Assembly: GCA_032622095.1 (NCBI GenBank)
Contig: CP136065.1
Coordinates: forward strand, 60,261,094 to 60,325,093
DNA: 64,000 nt
DNA from: Siphonodentalium dalli
Taxonomy: Eukaryota; Mollusca; Scaphopoda; Gadilida; Siphonodentaliidae
Direction: 5' to 3'
The position numbers were made by a program, and so were the translations under genes. The notes beneath the pieces are model-generated. The model was not told the origin of the DNA. It saw only the letters and a list, made by a program, of their open reading frames with translations, and did not search any database. Each line of letters starts with the position of its first letter. Positions within the stretch are counted from its first letter, which is position 1. This document shows, piece by piece, positions 24,348 through 35,885 of this stretch.

Positions 24348-25246
24348 TATGTGTTTGACATTAATACAGACTTTCATCCTAACTCCTTCACTTTTGATGA
24401 TGGTGAAACTTATTCCCTGTCATGTCTCATATTGTTCACAATGCAATTATGTTGTTAATTAATTATTTTTTAATTATATTTATATATTTTTATGTTGTTA
24501 TTTGTTTATCCATCAGCTGCTATCAATGACCAATTTGTTAAAGGCACTCACGGTTTTTGCAGTGGGCACATGTGAAAAGTCATGAACAGCTGTAAAACAA
24601 CTAACGTCTACCATTACATGTTATAATTGATCAACTTTGTTCTTATTGTCACTGTTAACCTCTTCGCTGCTATGACATCCGTAACTATTACGGACATAAA
24701 AGTGCAAGCCGTGTGCTATATGGTACCTACTTCAGTACACTAGCAGTAGGCCTTTATACATTAACTGAGATTGGTGCATCAGAATAACTGTATCTCGAAG
24801 TTTCAAACCGTGTATGTCTGTATGATGTTCCATGATTGTGAATGATAATAGCCTTTCAACTGAGTCACTTTTGTGGTTCTTGTGATATTCCTGTTATATT
24901 TCCCACTGGAAAATGGCAATAGCATCAACAGCCCAGCACACAACGGCATAACTTCATTTAGCAGCAAAGAGGTTAATAATGCCCTAATAACGAGATTTCG
25001 CTTGTCAGAACAATTGTTGTGTAAACATTACTGTTACCAATCAAAGTATGTTTGTCCAATAAACTACCAAAGTCCAATCAAAACTTGATGGTAAATATTG
25101 GAAAAGGTCAAAACATAGAAAAATAATCTGAAAATGAGATTTAGATATAAATAGTTGAATTTAATGAACCTGTGTGATTAGCAATGTTTGTTAGCCACTG
25201 CTAATCGCAACCTTGCATATATAATATATATAAATATGTAGCTAGT

Positions 25247-25363
25247 GTCGTCGCTTAAATTGTTTATGTCGTGAGGGGGATTTGAGCATTTATTGGGCGA
25301 GGCTCTGCCGAGTTCAATAGATGCCAAATCCCCCGAGCGGACATAAACAGTTTAAGCGACGAC
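25247..25363. repeat. ~50-bp-arm hairpin (complete version)
   Basis: GTCGTCGCTTAAATTGTTTATG...CATTTATTG pairs with CAATAGATG...GGACATAAACAGTTTAAGCGACGAC around GGCGAGGCTCTGCCGAGTT, which itself contains GGCGAGGCTCTGCC. The arms have a few mismatches. Confidence 0.85.
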
Positions 25364-25940
25364 ATTAGTTGCATATTTTATTTATCCATCGCACAAAACT
25401 TGCCTTTTGGGAGGTAAATCTGTCATTTTCCTCAGTTTTACATTCGTTACTTCGATGACGCCATTACATTTATTAGGTCAAGCAAACCAATTAGCATTCA
25501 TGACGTGGGAAAACCGGAGTGCAGCTTAAAGCGAAATATCAAAGCGTATCAAATTACGTCATAAAAGTAGTACTAACCCAATAAAGCTACATTGATGTAA
25601 TAAATGTAACGTTTATTAGGCAGGTTTTATATAGTCAATAGACTCAGTGAGCGGTGGATAAATCATAACGAAATAAGATTTATCAAAATAAGATTTCATT
25701 ATAATGAAATAAGATTATGATGTATCAAAATAAAATTTTGTTGTATGAAGATAATGATATAATCTTTGTTTTCCATCATCATCAGTTTTGTAATTCTCAA
25801 GGACTCTTACTGTGAGAATATTTGTTGTACATCTTCTATACCCAGATATAACGAGATTGAGCCTATGAGCCTGTTAACAGGAAGTATTGATATAATTCAA
25901 ATATTTTCTACATTACTAGCCAATCACTATGTACGATGTA

Positions 25941-26091
25941 CAGTAATGCCGGAAATATTGCTTGTTGCCATTCATTGGAAAGCTCTGTGAGCTTTCCGAT
26001 GAATGACAACAAGCCATATTTCCGACTAAATCCTGAAAAGTTACCCATAATTCTGCTGTAGTTAAGAAGTCGATTACTTAGAGCATTACTG
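25941..26091. mobile_element. CAGTAATGC foldback MITE, short form, copy 3
   Basis: The same short form as 24195-24347, carried along in the tandem duplication. The stem tip differs (GCTCTGTGAGC here). Confidence 0.85.
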
Positions 26092-26962
26092 TATGTGTTT
26101 GACATTACAGACTTTCATCCTAACTCCTTCACTTTTGATGATGGTGAAACTTATCCCCTGTCATGTCTCATATTGTTCACAATGCAATTATGTTGTTAAT
26201 TAATTATTTTTTAATTATATTTATATATTTTTATGTTTGTTATTTGTTTATCCATCAGCTGCTATCAATGACCAATTTGTTAAAGGCACTCACGGTTTTT
26301 GCAGTGGGCACATGTGAAAAGTCATGAACAGCTGTAAAACAACTAACGTCTACCATTACATGTTATAATTGATCAACTTTGTTCTTATTGTCACTGTTAA
26401 CTTCTTCGCTGCTAAGACATCCGTAACTATTACGGACATAAAAGTGCAAGCCGTGTGCTATATGGTACCTACTTCAGTACACTAGCAGTAGGCCTTTATA
26501 CATTAACTGAGATTGGTGCATCAGAATAACTGTATCTCGAAGTTTCAAACCGTGTATGTCTGTATGATGTTCCATGATTGTGAATGATAATAGCCTTTCA
26601 ACTGAGTCACTTTTGTGGTTCTTGTGATATTCCTGTTATATTTCCCACTGGAAAATGGCAATAGCATCAACAGCACAGCACACAACGGCATAACTTCATT
26701 TAGCAGCAAAGAGGTTAATAATGCCCTAATAACGAGATTTCGCTTGTCAGAACAATTGTTGTGTAAACATTACTGTTACCAATCAAAGTATGTTTGTCCA
26801 ATAAACTACCAAAGTCCAATAAAAAATTGATGGTAAATATTGGAAAAGGTCAAAACATAGAAAAATAATCTGAAAATGAGATTTAGATATAAATAGTTGA
26901 ATTTAATGAACCTGTGTGATTAGCAATGTTTGTTAGGCCACTGCTAATCGCAACCTTGCATC

Positions 26963-26980
26963 ACCCCACCCCCCCCCCCC

Positions 26981-27012
<32 letters not shown>
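26963..27012. repeat. Long poly-C tract
   Basis: About 45 cytosines with two interrupting A bases, directly at the end of the tandem duplication. The opposite strand is a G-run that could form stacked G-quadruplexes. Its length in the assembly may be unreliable. Confidence 0.9.
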
Positions 27013-27014
<2 letters not shown>

Positions 27015-27053
27015 ACTCTTGTTACGATGACCACACATGTTTGTTGACAAACA

Positions 27054-27137
27054 TTAACAATTCCATGACTGGAGCTTCTTGACGTTTGGCGAAAACTCTA
27101 TATAAGAGAATGCATTGGCACAGGGTTGTCGCAAAAT
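27054..27137. mobile_element. TTAA MITE fragment
   Basis: TTAACAATTCCATGACTGGA then GAAAACTCTATATAAGAGAATGC. The right two thirds are absent. Confidence 0.65.
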
Positions 27138-27924
27138 TTCAGAAATAATTAACAAACATGAGACCAAATTCAATATCAAATGGGTGAGAAATTGTAAATT
27201 ATCAGTTTATAGCCACACATTAAAATTCTTAGTGTCAGTCTGAACCAATAATGTTGTGGTCATTGATAATCAGAGAAAGCTGAAAAACTATCCAGGCTAC
27301 TAATTTCAATATAAATGCAATTTTGGAAATTCGACTCCAGATAGAAACAGGTAGCAAAAGTGAATAAATTATAGACCAACGATTGCTCATTAAGTCTCGC
27401 CGGTTTCATTAGTGATAAATATATGTAATTGCATACCACATTACAAAGTCATATGATGAACATCATTTTCAAAAACAAGTATGAATTAATTTTGTAAGTA
27501 CAATAAAATATATGAAGTATTAAACTATAACGCAGACGGGCCGACGTGCTTGCACAACCGTTAATAAATTGATTCTTCTGAACAAATATGTTCAAATATG
27601 AACATGTACTGTTCACTAATTGATCCATTCGAACACACCCGGGGCTGAACACTTCCAAATCTGAACACTTTTATTTGCAGCTCTAACCAGGAAAGCGGAC
27701 CTCAATCTACAAAGATCAGATAGTATTAGCGCTGCAACTTTTGAACATGTTTCCCCTGGTAGCGTATAATGTTGTAATGATCAGGTGCTTTCAGAAGATT
27801 TCTCAGCATTGACGATCTAGGAGTGTCATTATCTCTCAAATAGGGAAATAGGTGAACCATCTCAGCTCGCTTGTTACTTCCTACTCGATGCTTCATGAAT
27901 ATAAAGAAACAGCAATGCTAACAC

Positions 27925-28355
27925 ATAATCCAAATTAATTAACGCTGCCAAATTACTATTTCTTTGGCTTCGGTGGGTTTGATTCTAGTCGAGGAACCCA
28001 CCCATCAAAGCTCAGAGTGATCAGATATCGATTTTTTAAATTTGTTATTTCACGAGATATGTAATTGTTGGCGGCCTGGCAAATATTCCTCAAGCCGACG
28101 GTCTCGACCAAATTGCGGATGAGGATGGGTAACTCTAAAATCAAGTCGCTTTGTGTGTTAGATATTTGACAATCCGGCCAGATTTCGTTGAACAAAATGT
28201 TGACAAATAATAAGTTTTGGGCAATTTTATACTATAGTTGACTGGTTAGCATTTATTTTTGGGCATATAATCGATTCTGATAACTGAAGCGACATTTAAA
28301 AACAAATTGTTATCTGATGATATTGGGACCATCGAATCGGATTGAGAGTACTTTT
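27925..28355 (-). mobile_element. AAAGGTACTCAATCC MITE, copy 4 (inverted)
   Basis: Reverse orientation: AACGCTGCCAAATTACTATTTC, GATTCTAGTCGAGGAACCC, AGCTCAGAGTGATCAGATATCG, GGATGGGTAACTCTAAAATC, ending CGGATTGAGAGTACTTTT. The 79-codon minus-strand open frame here is a by-product of the element. Confidence 0.8.
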
Positions 28356-28666
28356 AACTATTTTTAGACTAAATACTCATTGACGAGTAGTTCCCTTGGG
28401 CAATGTTAATATATGGTCGTTTGTTGAATTTATTATCTGAACATTTCCCACCATTTGTATAATAATTCTTTTGCATTTGTATTATCGTTTGGTCTGTGTC
28501 ATCTGCACACTTCCCCTAAACACCCATCCACATTAATAATAGACCATTCGAATATATACATTGATAACTGAGTAAAGATAGTAGGAGAATCGATTTAGTA
28601 TAGAAAGGGTCAAGCAGAGCATTCAGCCTATGGCTTTCGGTGCTTCGTGAATTTTTATATGAACAA

Positions 28667-28957
28667 CGCCAGTCGGTCATGGTATGGCTCAACACCCAGT
28701 GAGGGTAGCCGCTAACCGTGACCTGATTATCTAACTGTTGTGTGAATCCTTGTCAAGGTTGAAAGAATAAGTTGTCAATTATACTATGAAGAAACGATAT
28801 CTTTATTAATACTTCAGAATGCAAGGAAAATAAATCAAGCAGCACGCGGTTGAATTTACAAACGATTCACACAAAGCAGACTTAAGCAGTTAGAAAATAA
28901 GGTCGCTGTTAGCGGCGACCCTCACTGGGTGTTGAACCATAACATGACCCACTGGCG
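28667..28957. mobile_element. 291-bp MITE with ~85-bp terminal inverted repeats
   Basis: Starts CGCCAGTCGGTCATGGTATGG and ends CATGACCCACTGGCG. The arms pair through AACACCCAGTGAGGGT and AGCCGCTAACCGTGACC to GTGTGAATC, with scattered mismatches. CAA flanks both sides (28664-28666, 28958-28960), consistent with a 3-bp target duplication. There is no coding sequence. A superfamily cannot be assigned from the termini. Confidence 0.85.
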
Positions 28958-29220
28958 CAACACAACACCTTGGTGTATTTGCGAAATTTCTGCAGTAAAC
29001 GGTTTTAAAGTCCTCGTGGGTACTATATAGTCTCAACATCTACATGAATATATTTCAATGGCTAATATTTTACCATAAGTGCATGTATGCACGAAGTAGG
29101 TCTACATCGTGGGACGGGAAGTCATCATACTAGTATATACATAGGAGCTCCAGCCACAAGTACTAACATTAAGAAACTCGACACACTCAGTCTATACAAC
29201 AACACTTATGGGAATCAAAC

Positions 29221-29574
29221 ACGCGGAGATCGAGTGTTTATCTTGCCAGTCTTGTCGGCAAATTTGACTTTTTTCAATTTTCAAAAGGAATTTGAATTTG
29301 TAGGAAACTAGTTTTGAAGGTACCTTGGAACTATTGGGTTATTCCTTGAGAGTCATATATTTCAATCGACTAGCTCCCGGCCGCTCCATTGATGGAGAAT
29401 CATATATAAATATATCAGTAGATAAGCGTACGGCCGAAATAAGCGGAACATATAACGCACGCGGAGATCGAGTGTTTATGTTGCCAGTCTTGTCGGCAAA
29501 TTTGACTTTTTTCAATTTTCAAAAGGAATTTGAATTTGTAGGAAACTAGTTTTGAAGGTACCTTGGAACTATTG
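29221..29574 (+). repeat. 116-bp direct repeat pair
   Basis: 29221-29336 and 29459-29574 are nearly identical (ACGCGGAGATCGAGTGTTTA...TACCTTGGAACTATTG; TATCTTGCC versus TATGTTGCC). A more diverged relative lies at 30716-30810. The preceding block (TAGATAAGCG...GCGGAA) also recurs at 30640-30690. Confidence 0.85.
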
Positions 29575-29804
29575 TTCACAAACAAACACGAAAAACATAC
29601 AATTAGTTCACAAAAAAGTGTTCTAAAAAATAACTGTTAAATCAAAACGTAGTAATATTTTTAAAATAGCCACAGCATGAACTGTCTAGATTCACTGAAA
29701 ATAATTCATAGAATAATTCCTTTCCTGGTGACAGAAGCTCTAGTGGACTGGTTTCCCGAACTCATAATTATTATTTTACATCCACAAATCTATAGAAAAA
29801 AATT

Positions 29805-30431
29805 AAAGGTACTCAATCCGATCAGACGGCCCGTATCATCAAGGTACTAGTACAACAACAACAACAACAACATTTCTTCATTATACGCTTTAGTTATCAG
29901 AAGCGATTAATTGCAAAAAAATAATATTAACCACTGTTAAATATGGTATAAAATTTCCCAAAACGTGTTATTCAGCATCAACATTTTGTTAACCGAAATA
30001 TGGCCGTATTATCACTCGAGTATCACGAAATTTGGCCGTATTACCGCTTGATTTTAGAGTTATCCATCTTCATCCGCAATACTGTCCGAGACCATCGGTT
30101 TGGCGACTGTTTTCTGGGCCACAAACAATTGCACATCTCGACATTTTGTTAACCGAAATATGGCCGTATTATCACTCGAGTATCACGAAATTTGGCCGTA
30201 TTACCACTTGATTTTAGAGTTATCCATCTCCATCCGCAATACTGTCCGAGACCATCGGTTTGGCGACTGTTTTCTGGGCCACAAACAATTGCACATCTCG
30301 AGAAATAACAAACTTCAAAAATCGATATCTGATCACTCATGGGTGGGTTCCTCGACTCGAATCAAATATTTTTTACCCCCGAAGCCAAAGAAATAGTAAT
30401 TAGGGAGCGTTAATTCGGATAATGCATCTTT
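29805..30431 (+). mobile_element. AAAGGTACTCAATCC MITE, copy 5, with internal duplication
   Basis: Left end AAAGGTACTCAATCCGATC; right end TTCGGATAATGCATCTTT. It is larger than its relatives because 160 bp (29981-30140) are repeated directly at 30141-30300 with only two visible differences. A (CAA)n run lies at about 29852-29871. Confidence 0.85.
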
Positions 30432-30845
30432 AAGTTCAGGGAAGAGATACATTAAATATTGGCCATAGCATGTGACACTTCATAGTGCCTGAGTAAACAG
30501 CGAGGCGGGCGCGATGTTTGCCTTATGGTGGTTTATATAGATACCCTCGGCAACAGCAGGAAGTATTCACTTCTGGGAATTAAACTTTCTTAATAGCTAT
30601 TACTTAGGACTCATATATATCAAATGACCAGCCGCCCCGCTGCATTGCGATATAATCATAGATATCAATAGATAAGCGGGCAATCGAAAAAAGCGGAAGT
30701 CATAACACACGAGGAGAGTATTTCGTATTTATGTTGTCAGTCTTGTCGGCAAACTTGGCTTTTGTTTTTGTTTTTTTCTATTCTTAAAAGGAATTTGAAT
30801 TTGGATTGAGTCTAGTCAGGTAACTGTCTCATCAATGTATTGTTA

Positions 30846-31111
30846 TTAACCCTTCCATGACTGGAGCTTCCTGAAATTTTGTGAATTACCATGTGCCAAT
30901 GCATTCTCATATATATGCGAGTCGCCCATCTGGCACCTCGCATATATATAAGAAAATGCATTGGCCTAACAATATTTACCTTGACCTTGTTAGCCAGTGC
31001 ATTCTCTTATATATGCAAGGCTCCCTATGTGAGACTCGCATATATAAGATAATGCACTGGCACAGGGTCTTTAATTCTTCACCAGCGCAGCTCCTGTCAC
31101 GAAAGGGTTAA
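30846..31111. mobile_element. TTAA-flanked MITE, best preserved copy
   Basis: 266 bp from TTAA (30846-30849) to TTAA (31108-31111). Termini CCCTTCCATGACTGGAGC and GCTCCTGTCACGAAAGGG are inverted repeats. Inside are four alternating ATGCATTCTC-ATATATG and CATATATA-GA-AATGCA words, so it can fold as a long imperfect hairpin. There is no reading frame. Confidence 0.88.
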
Positions 31112-32380
31112 ACCGATGTGGTGAGAATGGATATATACACAAGGAACTGGTTCCGTCCATACATTTGTGGAGTGAAAATGTGTCTGTGACAACTTTATAC
31201 ATGGATTTCTGTATCTCATGCATCGTAGATCGTGTTTTAATTATCTTTAGCATGCCAACGAGGCATCATGGAGGGAACAATATTTACATGTACATATTGT
31301 CCATTCATTTCATCTGAACTTATAGTGTAATCAGTACTTTATTTGGAGAAAAAAGAGAACATCACATTGACAGTTCATACATACACAAATATTTACACAG
31401 CCCGTTCGTGTTTAATACACTAAATCATGTTCGTTATTTGGCCAATTGCCAATTGGGTCGTGTGTTTCATATCCCAATAAAACACACCATAACCCGAACC
31501 GACGTCACATCTTCTTGACCCAGATGACTAAAAGCGATAGATATAACAAGAAAACCAATGTCAGAAATGGTAACGCACTCAAGATCATGTATTATATACC
31601 CATGATTGTAACTATAGAATATAAAATATATTGGTTTCACGAATGACCAACTCATAATTCCGTTAAAACAACTAATCCTTCAAATTACTACAACAACTAT
31701 ATACGGCTTATCACTGAATGTTTCTCATGCACCTCACCAGAATTCACAACTACACCTTTTACCGGACTCGGCCTCCGGGTCGCAGTTCGACTTTTAATCC
31801 GTCCCAAAAATTCCCATTTCTATTAATAAAACGCCCATGGCCCATGCATGTATACCAATACTCAGCGGAAACATTATACACGCGGAGCGCGAAATAACTT
31901 GGCATGTTTTTAAAGAGTGTGGTCATAGACTGATCAATCGTTAATTAACAGGTAGAATGTTGGACTGTATGGTGCTGCGTGTTATAATATCCACAAAATC
32001 ACAAAGATGGCGGCACAAGCGGCGCACGACTAATTTTACAGCAGTCGTTTTGGGATGAAAATTTATTTTTTTAAAAACCAGAGCTGTTAAGCAGAAACAC
32101 ACACGGCCCTGGTCACTGCTTGATCAGAAACATGTATAGATCCCAAATCACGGGTATATACGAAGATGTTTGCATATATTTTGCCCTTATCCAGATTTTG
32201 GGCTTCATTCTTGAAATGTTTATCCCCACACAATTCACCACATCTCTTTCATTTTAGCCGAAAGTTGACACCACGACCTACCATCATCTCATATGCCAAA
32301 TTTGCACTGCCCAATATTCCATATTATATATGTATGCTTTTCAACCATCGATCATGTGAGTTAGTATAACTCAATACTGC

Positions 32381-34490
32381 ATGGCAGTTGGCTTACATAA
32401 TAACCGACTGAACTTTGGTACTCGCCCACATCGGTCTCTGAAAATGTTGAAGGATCTATACGTTTCGTTTTTAGGACGACTCAATTTGAAACATGTAATG
32501 GTCGCTGCTCTAGTTTTGTCATCCCTGCTTTTAGCTTCTGGGGTGGAGGCGAATCCAGGCCATGTGTCTGAAACACATACAATGTCTAGCATCTCAATTA
32601 CGCACTATAATATTCGAAGCATAAGCCAAAATTGGGGAAAAAACTATGGATGCAATTGACGATTTTGACATTCTATGTTTCTCCGAAACACATCTAGATG
32701 ATCCATTCCCAGGCGACAAGCTTGAAATCCCCACTTTTTCAGTACCCATATACCAACTCAAAAGCTGGTCTTGTCGTTAATTTACCCAATGCACAGCATT
32801 TATATATACCCATTTACATTCCCTCGAATTCGACGACAATTAATATACTCTGCTTCGAGGTAAACTATTTTACCCGCAAAAAGTTTGTGTTATGTGTGCA
32901 TGATCGTCGGAAAGCGCTCAAGATTTAAATCCATCCATTGTACTTGCACATGTCGACGACTTGAACTGTGACCTCCTTAAACCCACTCGTCCGTTACAGG
33001 ATATAATCGCCAGACTGACATTGGGAAACGTGATTGCAGATCCCACGGGTCGCTTAACGGCGACATTCAGCACGCTGATTGACCCAGTTATTGTACCAGA
33101 CACTGTGACAGTGCTTAACATCAACGTGTTATCTTGGGGTGTCACAACGCAGTTTCTATATATGGAAATACAATTTAATAAGCAAAATTTGAATAATGCA
33201 CATAGGCGTGTTTGTATTTATAAAAAGCCGACTTTGCGCGGATGAATAATCAAATGAAGCAGACTGACTGGTCTCGTCTGCTACAAACTGATGCAAATGA
33301 CATCGATATCGATACACCATGGAAGAAACTTTCACTAACACCTTCATGCTGATGGCGAAATCATGTATAAATCAAATTATATGACAAACCGTGGTTCGAT
33401 TCAAAACTCCGAACCCAAATTCGGAAGCGTGACCGTCTAAAGTCTTCTAGCGGGGACTGACCCCGACAGGCAATTTGACCATCTCGTAAGGGTGGGTCAC
33501 CTCTTTCGGGGTGCTCCAGCCGATAAGAGTGGCCCGCAATAGCCCCGGGCCAAAAACAAAACACAAACAAACAAAAACTCTAAAGAGAATAGCATTGTCA
33601 ATATAATATCATTGGTTTAAATATAAATAAGCTCGTAACAAAACAAATAATATGAACAAGTTTGACAAAGAGGCGTATATTGATTCGATAAATGAAACTT
33701 TGTCATTAGAAAAAGACCCCAAATATTTTTGGAAAATTACGAAGCAATTCATGTAATTTTAATGTCGAGACACGTATACCAGGGATCTATACAATTGACA
33801 TCTTGGCTGCACATCGAAGGAACTGATCGACGAATACAAAACCCAAGCAGAAATAATAAACTCGGTCTTCCTGCGAAATAGCTACCCAATTTTGAGTATA
33901 GGGCCCCCAACAAATTAAAATCTATAAAGACTAGGGAAGCCAAAATTTCCTCAATATTAACTGGTTTGCCGACAAAGAGGGCTATCGGTCATGATGAAGT
34001 CAACAATCACATGTTAAAGGCAACGCGTAACACCGTTTCCAACCCCCTCATGATATACAACCCCCTCATGATATACAACGCCATCATGATATACAACCCC
34101 CTCATGATATACAACCCCTATGGTCTCCTATACAAATACCAATCTGGTTTTCTACCTGGACACAGTACTGAGCTACAAGTCATATATAGAAATTTATCAT
34201 AATTTATTCTCTTCAGCCTATGAAGGATATTCGACATGCGGGGGGTATTATGCGACGTATCAAAGGATTTCGATATTGTTTGGCATAGGGGACTCTTGCT
34301 AAAACTTGATACATATGTAATAGCAGACAGCTGACTAAATTGGTTCACTAGCTACATGTACCTTAGCAAAAGACAACAAATGGTTAAAGTTTTGGCTATC
34401 TTTCGGAATATGGCTACATTACGACTGGAGTGCCCCAGGGCTCAGTTATCGGCCCGACGCTTTTTTACTCTATATTAACGATATGACAGA
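32381..34490 (+). pseudogene. Decayed non-LTR retrotransposon (EN and RT parts)
   Basis: The conceptual frames, repeatedly broken by stops and shifts, give in order: a hydrophobic leader with GVEANPGH (32540-32563, a degenerate 2A-like motif); an AP-endonuclease start (HYNIRS, then FDILCFSETHLDD at about 32660-32705); the endonuclease end (DDLNCDLLKP, LTLGNVIADPTGRLTATFSTLIDPVI at about 32950-33095); a linker (DPKYFWKITKQF near 33715); and RT segments AIGHDEVNNHMLK, GLLYKYQSGFLPGHST, FDIVWHRGLLLKL, and GVPQGSVIGPTLF-LYINDM (about 34420-34490). The catalytic YADD block is missing because sequence after 34490 is unrelated. The order and motifs resemble CR1/L2-type LINEs. It is clearly inactive. 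Confidence 0.82.
34040..34111 (+). repeat. 18-bp tandem repeat (4 units) inside LINE RT
   Basis: AACCCCCTCATGATATAC repeated four times, with one variant unit (AACGCCATC). In the LINE frame each unit adds NPLMIY, so the expansion kept frame. Confidence 0.92.
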
Positions 34491-34672
34491 TGGAACAAGA
34501 AAACCATAGTCAGAAATGGTTACGCCACCAATATCATATTATTAGCCATATTTCAAGTTTTTCCGTTTCTCGTGTTATACATTACATTCTTCAAACTGTC
34601 TTCTTTATTACACAAGCTGATGGGCCCGACTTCGTCCCGGCTGTTTCCCATCTGATTTCCGGCGAAAGGCGC

Positions 34673-35182
34673 GATTTGACCTTGAATTGACCATTTCGAA
34701 AGTCAAGGTCAGGGTCATGATTTGACCCGTCCAAAACACCCCCCACCCCGGAGAAAAGTACCCCTAGGTATCAAATTTTGTCGAAATCCGTCCGTTTTAC
34801 CCCACTTGACCTTTAATTAACAATTTTGAAGGTCAAGGTAATGTCGGAGTCATGATTTGACCCGCCCAAAACACTCCCCCGACAAAAGTACCCATAGGTA
34901 TCAAATTTCGTCGAAATCCATCCGTTTTACCCGATTTGACCTTTGATTGACCACATTGCAGGTCAAGGTCACGCCGAGGTCACGATTTGACCCGTTCAAA
35001 ACACTCCCCGGACAAAAGGATCCCTAGGTATCAAATTTCGCCGAAATTCGTCCGTTTTACCCAAATTGACCTTGCATTGACAGTTTTAAAGGTCAAGGTC
35101 AGGTCGGGGTCACGATTTGACCCGCCCAAAACACTTCCCGGACACAAATACCCCTAAGTATCAAATTACGTTGAAATCTATG
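34673..35182 (+). repeat. 130-bp satellite, four units
   Basis: Each unit contains GGTCAAGGTCA, GATTTGACCCG-CCAAAACAC, AGTACCCCTAGGTATCAAATTTCG and CCGTTTTACCC. TCAAGGTCA starts at 34703, 34833 (variant TCAAGGTAA), 34963 and 35093, an exact 130-bp period. It interrupts the LINE. Confidence 0.92.
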
Positions 35183-35639
35183 GAAAGCCGAAGAGGACAT
35201 GTTAGTTGCTAATTGCTAGATATATACGACGCACGACTTGTCGCGGTTTTTTAAAGGTGTTTCAAACTAGGAGATAGAAGTATTCTGCGTTTCAAATGGT
35301 GATGAATTATAGTATTTTATTCAAATTTTATGGCATAAATTGTTATTAAAACCGTATATACTATAAAAAATTCAATGACTCGAAAATTAGGTGGGCCTTT
35401 AAACAAAGTCACAATTGCAGTTATGCTCATCTCATACTCGTCTATTCAGCGATATTCTGTTTGTTATAGCCTCCAGTATTCATTGAGCGTTATAGCCCCA
35501 CTGTTATAATTCGCCTTTAGCAGGCGTACTCTTGCCTCAGATTATTGAGATATTAGATCACACGTAATGACATTAAATCGCATGGAAACATAGCAATTGT
35601 GTGGGCTGCTTGGCGTGAATATGTAATGAGAAATAAGGT

Positions 35640-35885
35640 CATACGTAATGACATTAAACTCAAGAAAACCCGCGAAGACAAAACAAAATCACATTTAATG
35701 TTTTAAGTTATTTCCTTCATAAAAAGAATCTTCGTGATAATGAACCCTCTCAATACTTTAGAATATAGAATTAACCTTAAAATAACAAAAACCTTCGGAA
35801 TAGAGAACCTTCGGAATAACGAACCTTCGGATTGGTGAACCTTCGGATTGGTGAACCTTCGGAATAGAGACATGTCCCCCAATAT
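35640..35885 (+). repeat. Leader plus CCTTCGGAATAG minisatellite, copy 1
   Basis: CATACGTAATGACATTAAAC...AAAACCCGCG, AAGTTATTTCCTTCATAAAA and AACCCTCTCAATACTTTAG lead into GAACCTTCGGAATA and GTGAACCTTCGGATTG units. It is a segmental copy of 36088-36425. Confidence 0.85.

Larger units (their letters stand above)
23321..25233 (+). repeat. Tandem duplication, left unit (~1.9 kb)
   Basis: Homologous end to end with 25234-26962. It has an extra ~205 bp (from about 23607 to 23807) that the right unit replaces with a short AATATCAAAG join. Contents in order: truncated hairpin, CpG-containing block with AATAAAGC, poly-purine ATAAGATT repeats, a foldback MITE, and a 3' block with an open frame. The ORFs at 24873 and 26615 are shadows of this shared sequence. 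Confidence 0.9.
25234..26962 (+). repeat. Tandem duplication, right unit (~1.73 kb)
   Basis: Second copy of 23321-25233, ending at GCAACCTTGCAT where a long poly-C tract starts. It is more diverged from its partner than the 16-19 kb pair, with scattered substitutions and small indels, but still very similar. Confidence 0.9.

Noticed and set aside
28160-28930. rRNA or structured ncRNA
   Set aside because: Inverted words belong to the 291-bp MITE and the AAAGGTACTC element; no rRNA-like conserved segments.
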